In this document: positions 1 to 8,180 of the stretch, piece after piece
Layout: each line of letters opens with the position of its first letter
How positions within the stretch are numbered: position 1 is the stretch's first letter
Origin: Pseudomonadota bacterium
GTDB taxonomy: Bacteria > Pseudomonadota > Gammaproteobacteria > Burkholderiales > Burkholderiaceae_C
Direction of reading: 5' to 3'
NCBI GenBank assembly: GCA_023390985.1
Contig: JAEWBU010000391.1
Coordinates: 1-8,180, forward strand
DNA length: 8,180 bases
Made by a program: the position numbers and the translations under genes
The notes under the pieces: generated by a model
Databases searched by the model: none
Told to the model about the DNA's origin: nothing
What the model saw: only the letters and a program-made list of their open reading frames with translations

Positions 1-88
1 GGCACGGATCGGCTCTATATCAAACACCTAACCTGTTGACTCATAATGATTTTCGGCACAAAGTTGGGTATCATGAAAACGTACCGAG
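1..88 (+). other. Upstream region of the nucleotidyltransferase gene
   Basis: These 88 bases are clearly more AT-rich than the rest of the window. A TTGACT (36-41) and a TATCAT (69-74) resemble promoter boxes but are 27 bases apart, too far to form one promoter. No complete gene is seen. The lower GC fits a boundary of an accessory segment, though the stretch is too short to be sure. Confidence 0.35.
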
Positions 89-1045
89 ATGACTGAGCTG
101 TCGCCCGACCAGGCGCGGCAGTACATAGACGCCGTAGCCACCTTCGAGGCCCTGGAGGACGCCAAGCGCGAAGCTCGGAGCACCGAGGGCGGCATGTACT
201 GGCACGCCGGCCCGGCCTCGAATCCGCTCGCGCGCTACCTGGTTCGCACCAGCCGCACGGGAGCGGAGCGCAGCCTCGGTCCCCGCAGTCCGGAAACTGA
301 ACAGGCGTTCGAGAGCTTCACGCGCCGAAAGAAGGAGAACGAAGAACGGGTGAAGTCCCTGCAGGCACGACTCGAACAGGATCGCCGGGTCAATCGCGCC
401 TTGCGCGTCGGCCGGGTCGAACCTCTGGTCGCGAGGCTTCTGAATCGCCTGGCAGACACCCAGTTGGCCGAGCACTTCCGGATCGTCGGCACGCACGCCC
501 TCTATGCCTACGAAGCTGCCGCCGGCGTGCGGCTGGACGCCGACGTGCTCAGCACCCGCGACATCGACCTGCTCTGGGATACGCAGAAGCGCGTGACCTT
601 CGCGACCCAACTCGCGCGCGTGGACAGTTCCATGCTCGGCGTGCTGCGCAAGGTCGATCCGTCGTTCCGCCTGCGCAGCCGGCAGCTCTACACGGCGGTG
701 AACAAGGACGGCTTCGAAGTGGACATCATCCGCCGCGTGAAGACGGGCGACGACGATCACCCGATCAAGCTCAGTGAAGCCGAGGAGGATTTCTACGTGG
801 TGCAGGCGCCGCAGGCGCACCTGCTTCTGTACTCGGAAGGCTTCTCGCAGGTGGTGGTCGCCAGCGATGGAACGATGGCTCGCATGAACACGCTGCACCC
901 GGCGACGTTCGTGAAGTTCAAGCTGTGGATGTCCGCGCGCAGCGATCGCGTTCCGCTCAAGGCGCGACGCGACAAGCTGCAAGCAGAGGCTGTCCGGCAA
1001 CTGCTGGACAACCACCTCCCCCATCTCGGGCAAGCCCCCGCCTGA
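89..1045 (+). CDS. GSU2403-type nucleotidyltransferase-fold protein (NTP_transf_8-like)
   Basis: Predicted 318-residue cytoplasmic protein with a nucleotidyltransferase fold. The signature is visible in the middle: IVGTHALYAYE (132-142) supplies the G-[ST] loop, TRDIDLLWD (156-164) supplies the paired metal-binding Asp158 and Asp160, and FEVDIIRR (209-216) supplies the third acidic residue, Asp212. The C-terminal part holds a Lys/Arg-rich stretch, FVKFKLWMSARSDR (274-287) followed by KARRDKLQAEAV, as in the GSU2403/PF12281 family. Residues about 76-110 are highly charged and probably helical. The substrate is unknown; relatives of this fold include tRNA/protein nucleotidyl- or AMP-transferases and some toxin components. 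The ATG at 89 is the only start available, because an in-frame stop lies at 74-76; no strong ribosome binding site precedes it. It has no functional link to the benzoate genes, faces them tail to tail, and probably represents an accessory insertion. Fold confidence is good; function is unknown. Confidence 0.8.
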   Translation: MTELSPDQARQYIDAVATFEALEDAKREARSTEGGMYWHAGPASNPLARYLVRTSRTGAERSLGPRSPETEQAFESFTRRKKENEERVKSLQARLEQDRRVNRALRVGRVEPLVARLLNRLADTQLAEHFRIVGTHALYAYEAAAGVRLDADVLSTRDIDLLWDTQKRVTFATQLARVDSSMLGVLRKVDPSFRLRSRQLYTAVNKDGFEVDIIRRVKTGDDDHPIKLSEAEEDFYVVQAPQAHLLLYSEGFSQVVVASDGTMARMNTLHPATFVKFKLWMSARSDRVPLKARRDKLQAEAVRQLLDNHLPHLGQAPA

Positions 1046-1050
1046 AAGCA

Positions 1051-1075
1051 AAACGCCGGCACGAAGCCGGCGTTT
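1051..1075. terminator. Probable bidirectional Rho-independent terminator between convergent genes
   Basis: A perfect 10-bp inverted repeat, AAACGCCGGC (1051-1060) and GCCGGCGTTT (1066-1075), encloses a 5-base loop. It starts 5 bases after the stop of the nucleotidyltransferase gene and lies 19 bases beyond the boxB stop on the other strand. The stem ends in A/T on both sides, so each transcript ends the hairpin with a short U run; the runs are interrupted (GTTTCTT on plus, GTTTTGCTTT on minus). Position and symmetry support termination of both converging transcripts. Confidence 0.8.
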
Positions 1076-1094
1076 CTTCCCCGAGCGATCCCGC

Positions 1095-2519
<1,425 letters not shown>

Positions 2520-2542
2520 GGTGTGTTCCTCGGGTCTTGGTT

Positions 2543-2629
2543 CGTCATCCCCGCGGAGGCGGGGATCCAGCGCTTTCCTTCGGCTGCTGAAGACGGAAGC
2601 TCTGGATTCCCGCCTTCGCGGGAATGACG
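2543..2629. repeat. REP/dRS3-like double inverted repeat between boxC and boxB
   Basis: Two 27-base arms, 2544-2570 and 2602-2628, are inverted copies with three differences, and 2543/2629 add one more pair. Each arm is itself a palindrome: the right arm contains ATTCCC-N8-GGGAAT (2606-2625), the pattern of the Neisseria dRS3 repeat, and the left arm contains ATCCCC-N8-GGGGAT (2547-2566), where the T-to-C and A-to-G differences compensate each other. The inner part can pair further (CTTC 2578-2581 with GAAG 2589-2592), so the whole unit can fold as one long hairpin or as two small ones. Sequences of the form GTCATTCCCGCGAAGGCGGG are common dispersed repeats in beta- and gammaproteobacteria. 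It begins 10 bases after the boxC stop and could stabilise or attenuate the operon message. No transposase is nearby. Confidence 0.85.
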
Positions 2630-2639
2630 GGGAATCTCG

Positions 2640-4330
<1,691 letters not shown>

Positions 4331-4331
<1 letters not shown>

Positions 4332-5242
4332 CAGGCGGTCTCCTTGTCCTTGCTGGCTTTGTCCGGGGCCGGAACGGCGCGTTCCAGGTCCCGGAGCGAT
4401 TGCTTCACCGAGCGCGCGGCGGTATCGACCACCGCATCGGCCCGGGCGTAGAGGGGTTCGCGGCTGACCAGGATGCGGCGGAGGTCTTCCATCGCTTCAT
4501 GGGTGGCGCCGCGCGTGGTGTCGAAGGGGCGCATGTCGCCCTGCGCCACCACGCGGCTCATGTGTTCTTCCGGGCTCGCCTTGAGCCACACGCAGTAGAA
4601 GTGGCTCTGCAGCAGGTCGAACGTCTCGCGTTCGCTCACGATGCTGCCGCCCGTGGTCATCACCACGCCTTGCGCGTAGTCCTCGGCGATGCGCAGCAGC
4701 GCGCGGCGCTCGTAGCGGCGGTAGCCGGCCTGGCCGTGCAGCAGCAGGATCTCGTTCATGCTGGTGCCGGCCTCGCGCTCGATCTCGCGGTCGAGCTCCA
4801 CGAACGCGACGCCGCGGTCGGCGGCCAGCTGGGCGCCCAGCGTGGACTTGCCGGCGCCGCGCAGGCCGATCAGGGCGATCCGACGCTCGCGGCCGCGCTC
4901 GTCCGCCATGCCGAACGCGCCGGCCAGCAGCGCATGGGCCTGGTCGAGCTGCACGTCGTCCAGGCGGCCCAGCAGGTGGTGCAGGCGGGCGAGCGCCGGA
5001 CGCGGCGCGTCCTGCAGCAGCTCGAGGATGCTGATGTTGAGTGCGCGGGCGGCCGCTTCCAGAGAGTTGATGGAAACGTTGCCCTTGCCCGACTCGACAT
5101 CGGCGAGGAAGCGCTCGGACAGGCCCGAGTCGCGGGCCAGCTGCTTGCGCGTCATGCCGCGGCGGGCACGCCAGGCCCGAACGCGCGGCCCCAGCTCGGC
5201 CAGCGTGGTAGTGCGGATGTCCTGTTCGGGCGTGGTTTGCAT
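4331..5242 (-). CDS. boxR: BoxR-type regulator: XRE HTH fused to a shikimate-kinase-like domain
   Basis: A 303-residue DNA-binding regulator. Residues about 17-76 form an XRE/Cro-type HTH (core TRKQLARDSGLSERFLADVE, 31-50). Residues about 120-290 resemble shikimate kinase: Walker A GLRGAGKS (126-133), Asp151 in VELDREIE (D34 equivalent), Arg175 in YRRYE (R58 equivalent), TTGGS (196-200; the usual third Gly is Ser), the lid RP pair at 238-239, and REPLY (261-265). Known for BoxR/BzdR of Azoarcus: the kinase-like domain binds benzoyl-CoA and relieves repression of benzoate genes. Here it is first in the boxRCB operon and divergent from the ligase whose product should be its inducer. The ATG at 5242 lacks a strong Shine-Dalgarno (only AGGT 10 bases upstream), which fits low expression. 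Autoregulation is likely, since the proposed operator region overlaps its own promoter. Confidence 0.95.
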
Positions 5243-5249
5243 TTACGGT

Positions 5250-5277
5250 TTGACCTGCGTCAGGATTGCAGTATACT
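5250..5277 (+). promoter_or_regulatory. Predicted sigma70 promoter for the flavodoxin-ligase operon
   Basis: TTGACC (5250-5255), a 16-base spacer and TATACT (5272-5277) give a near-consensus promoter reading right. The expected transcript start is near 5284, leaving about a 50-base leader before the flavodoxin ATG at 5335. The -10 lies inside the palindrome AGTATACT, which the opposite promoter also uses. Confidence 0.72.
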
Positions 5278-5284
5278 TCCGTCC
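5263..5284. promoter_or_regulatory. Candidate BoxR operator: dyad centred on AGTATACT
   Basis: A dyad is centred between 5273 and 5274: the perfect 8-bp AGTATACT (5270-5277), with a matching G/C pair at 5268/5279 and GGA/TCC at 5263-5265/5282-5284. A TGCA tetramer (5267-5270) abuts it, and others lie at 5238-5241 and 5307-5310; TGCA motifs are, as I recall, part of the BzdR operators of Azoarcus, a BoxR relative. The dyad covers the -10 of both promoters, a natural place for a repressor. That BoxR binds here is inference. Confidence 0.5.
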
Positions 5285-5297
5285 AGCGACATGTCAA
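5270..5297 (-). promoter_or_regulatory. Predicted sigma70 promoter for the boxR-boxC-boxB operon
   Basis: On the minus strand, TTGACA (5297 down to 5292), a 16-base spacer and TATACT (5275 down to 5270) form a strong promoter reading left. The expected transcript start is near 5263, giving a leader of about 20 bases before the boxR ATG. It is an exact mirror image of the plus-strand promoter, so polymerase binding at one should exclude the other. Confidence 0.72.
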
Positions 5298-5334
5298 GCA
5301 GTTTAGTGCATGTCGGATCAACCAGGAAAACCGC

Positions 5335-5811
5335 ATGAAGCTCAAGATCCTCGTCGGCACCATGACCAGCACCGCCGACTATGTCGCGCAGGCCATCCAG
5401 ATGGATTGCGCCGATCTGGTGGACGACATCGAAGTCGTCCTGATGGACGGCCTGGACATCTCGGTTTTCCAGGAAGATGCACTTTATCTCATCTGCACTT
5501 CGACCTATGGCTCGGGCGACGTGCCGGACAACGCGCGCGGCCTGTACGACTCCCTGGACAACGAACCCGCCTACCTGGGCGACGTTCGCTACGGCGTGAT
5601 CGCCCTGGGCGACCGCACCTACCTGCAGACCTTCTGCTTCGGCGGCAAGAAGTTCGACGAGCGCCTGCAGGGCCTGGGCGCCCGCCGCATCGGCGAGGTG
5701 TGGTGCCACGACGCCAGCGCGGGGACGATGCCGGAAGAAGAAGGCACCGCCTGGTGCCGGCAGTGGCTCACGCAGGCGCTGGCCGACGAAGACCAGCAAG
5801 CGGCGGCCTGA
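5335..5811 (+). CDS. MioC-like flavodoxin domain protein
   Basis: A 158-residue single-domain flavodoxin, probably cytoplasmic and FMN-binding. ILVGTMTSTADYVAQAI (5-21) gives the first beta strand and the TxTxTA phosphate loop. CTSTYGSGDVPDNARGLYD (54-72) is the second FMN loop, and VIALGDRTYLQTFCFGGKKF (88-107) is the third, in the form seen in MioC-type proteins. No reductase domain is attached, so it must be reduced by a partner. The ATG at 5335 follows AGGAA (5324-5328) with a 6-base gap; a possible in-frame TTG at 5266 lies within the promoter and is rejected. It is transcribed divergently from boxR and precedes the ligase by 57 bases, so it probably belongs to the benzoate regulon. Its function in this pathway is not established; an electron-carrier role for the BoxA/BoxB system is a hypothesis. 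Fold confidence is high. Confidence 0.88.
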   Translation: MKLKILVGTMTSTADYVAQAIQMDCADLVDDIEVVLMDGLDISVFQEDALYLICTSTYGSGDVPDNARGLYDSLDNEPAYLGDVRYGVIALGDRTYLQTFCFGGKKFDERLQGLGARRIGEVWCHDASAGTMPEEEGTAWCRQWLTQALADEDQQAAA

Positions 5812-5817
5812 CGCGGG

Positions 5818-5842
5818 CCCCGCTTCGCGCGGGGAATGACGG
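5818..5842 (+). repeat. REP-like half element / small hairpin between flavodoxin and ligase genes
   Basis: CCCCGC (5818-5823) and GCGGGG (5829-5834) form a 6-bp hairpin with a 5-base loop, followed by AATGACGG. This resembles the right arm of the repeat at 2543-2629 (CGCGGGAATGACGG) and seems to be a degenerate single copy. It starts 7 bases after the flavodoxin stop. No T run follows, so it is more likely an mRNA-stabilising hairpin or repeat relic than a terminator. Confidence 0.55.
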
Positions 5843-5858
5843 ACAGAGAGAGAGAACG

Positions 5859-5863
5859 AGGAG
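5859..5863 (+). promoter_or_regulatory. Ribosome binding site that fixes the ligase start
   Basis: AGGAG lies 5 bases before the ATG at 5869. The upstream in-frame ATG at 5836 falls inside the REP-like GGAATGACGG and has no ribosome binding site; the codons from it would read a low-complexity GA tract (5844-5856). The true start is therefore 5869. Confidence 0.85.
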
Positions 5864-5868
5864 ACCCC

Positions 5869-7446
<1,578 letters not shown>

Positions 7447-7546
7447 GCGCCGACGCCGCTCGCCTTACGGGTTATTCATGTGGCGACGCGGCGGGAACAT
7501 CAGGTACAAATGCTTCAAGCCTAAACGAACGAACAAGGAGCTCTCC
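7447..7546 (+). other. 100-bp gap before the transporter gene
   Basis: Between the ligase stop and the binding-protein ATG, the only clear element is the ribosome binding site AAGGAG (7535-7540), 6 bases before the start. I see no convincing sigma70 promoter and no terminator hairpin with a T run, so read-through from the ligase operon is plausible, though an internal promoter cannot be excluded. Confidence 0.5.
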
Positions 7547-8180
7547 ATGACCACCCGCCGTCTCGTCCTCACCCGCGGTGCCGCCGCGGTCGGTGCCGCC
7601 TCCGTCGGCCTGCTGCTGCCGCAGATCGCGCGCGCGCAGTCCAACAAGGTGCGCGTCGGCTTCATGCTGCCCTACACCGGCACCTTCGCGCAGCTGGGTG
7701 TGAACATCGAGCAGGGCGTGCGCATGGCCATCGACGAGAAGGGCGGCAAGCTCGGCGGCCGCGAGATCGAGTGGTTCAAGGTGGACGACGAGTCGGAGCC
7801 GTCCAAGGGCGTCGAGAACGCGCAGCGCCTGGTCCAGCGCGACAAGGTCGACGTGCTGATCGGCACGGTGCACTCGGGCGTGCAGATGGGCATCCAGCGC
7901 GTCGCTCGCGAGTCCGGCGTGCTCAGCCTGATCCCCAACGCCGGCGTGCACGCTGCCACCCGTGCGCTGTGCGCGCCCAACGTGTTCCGCACCTCGTTCA
8001 CCAACAGCCAGCCGACGCTGGCGCTGGGCAAGCCCATGATGGACAAGGGCCTGAAGCGCACGGTCTGGATCACCTGGAAGTACGCCGCGGGCGACGAGGC
8101 CTTCGAGGGCTTCAAGGACAGCTACACCAAGGCCGGCGGCACCATCGTCAAGGAACTGGGCCTGCCCTTCCCCAACGTGG
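7547..8180 (+). CDS. ABC transporter periplasmic substrate-binding protein, branched-chain amino acid/aromatic type (partial, runs off window)
   Basis: The N-terminal 211 residues of a periplasmic binding protein; the window edge cuts the 3' end. The start ATG follows a strong AAGGAG. Residues 1-30 form an export signal: the basic MTTRRLVLTR has a twin Arg at 4-5, then comes a hydrophobic stretch (GAAAVGAASVGLLLP), with predicted cleavage after IARA (27-30). The twin Arg and following hydrophobic residues allow Tat export, but Sec cannot be excluded. The mature part starts VRVGFMLPYTGTFAQLG and continues with GVRMAIDEKGGKLGGREIE, DDESEPSKGVENAQRLV and VDVLIGTVHSG, the type I fold of the LivJ/HAAT family (Peripla_BP_6). 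In box and other aromatic clusters such proteins accompany ABC permeases for benzoate-like acids; here the substrate is inferred from context only. Permease and ATPase genes would be expected beyond the window. Confidence 0.92.
   Translation, partial: MTTRRLVLTRGAAAVGAASVGLLLPQIARAQSNKVRVGFMLPYTGTFAQLGVNIEQGVRMAIDEKGGKLGGREIEWFKVDDESEPSKGVENAQRLVQRDKVDVLIGTVHSGVQMGIQRVARESGVLSLIPNAGVHAATRALCAPNVFRTSFTNSQPTLALGKPMMDKGLKRTVWITWKYAAGDEAFEGFKDSYTKAGGTIVKELGLPFPNV

Noticed and set aside
31..66. A stretch resembling a tRNA-Met (CAU) anticodon arm, ACTCATAATGAT followed by GGCACA
   Set aside because: The bases before the loop (TTGA) do not pair with those after it, there is no T arm of the GGTTCGAATCC type, and no acceptor stem can be built, so it is not a tRNA gene; a relic cannot be shown.
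73..96. Seven-codon ORF (MKTYRDD) overlapping the start of the nucleotidyltransferase gene
   Set aside because: It has no ribosome binding site and no attenuator-like structure or codon bias; it is probably chance.
2520..2639. CRISPR-like or insertion-sequence interpretation of the repeats between boxC and boxB
   Set aside because: There is only one inverted pair, with no regular spacers, no transposase and no target duplication visible; a REP/dRS3-like element fits better.
5818..5834. Rho-independent terminator after the flavodoxin gene
   Set aside because: The stem is only 6 bp and is followed by AATGACGG with no T run, so it is unlikely to stop transcription into the ligase gene.
7465..7510. 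Possible promoter before the binding-protein gene (TACAAA at 7505-7510)
   Set aside because: No acceptable -35 lies 16-18 bases upstream (GGCGAC there), and no sigma54-type GG/GC pair with correct spacing was found.

Overview
The window looks like chromosomal DNA from a high-GC betaproteobacterium, most likely Burkholderiales and possibly Comamonadaceae. This rests on codon use, on the gene set and on the style of the dispersed repeats; it is inference, with no database search behind it. Most of the window (about 1095 to 8180) is part of a box cluster, the aerobic CoA-dependent pathway for benzoate degradation.

Layout. At the left, a plus-strand gene (89-1045) encodes a nucleotidyltransferase-fold protein of the GSU2403/NTP_transf_8 type, unrelated to benzoate. 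It converges on the box operon, and the two are separated by a perfect 10-bp hairpin that probably terminates transcription from both sides. The minus-strand operon then reads boxR (4331-5242), boxC (2640-4331) and boxB (1095-2519). boxR and boxC overlap by one base, whereas boxC and boxB are separated by 120 bp holding a REP/dRS3-like double hairpin. Divergent from boxR, on the plus strand, are a small MioC-like flavodoxin (5335-5811), a benzoate-CoA ligase (5869-7446) and the start of a branched-chain-amino-acid-type ABC transporter periplasmic binding protein (7547 to the window end, truncated by the edge).

How it works together. The binding protein probably captures an aromatic acid for uptake. 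The ligase makes benzoyl-CoA. BoxB, a diiron enzyme with all six expected ligands, epoxidises benzoyl-CoA, and BoxC opens the ring and releases formate. BoxR, an HTH protein fused to a shikimate-kinase-like domain, should sense benzoyl-CoA and control both arms. The BoxB reductase BoxA and the aldehyde dehydrogenase BoxD are not in the window, and boxA is not directly downstream of boxB.

The most distinctive non-coding feature is the 92-bp boxR/flavodoxin intergenic region. The two divergent sigma70-type promoters are exact mirror images around one point (between 5273 and 5274): each has TTGAC(A/C), a 16-bp spacer and TATACT, and they share an 8-bp palindromic -10. Only one polymerase should be able to bind at a time, and one operator could control both operons. 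I see no wholly new system here. The points that merit follow-up are this promoter, the flavodoxin's possible role in electron transfer, and the repeat between boxC and boxB.
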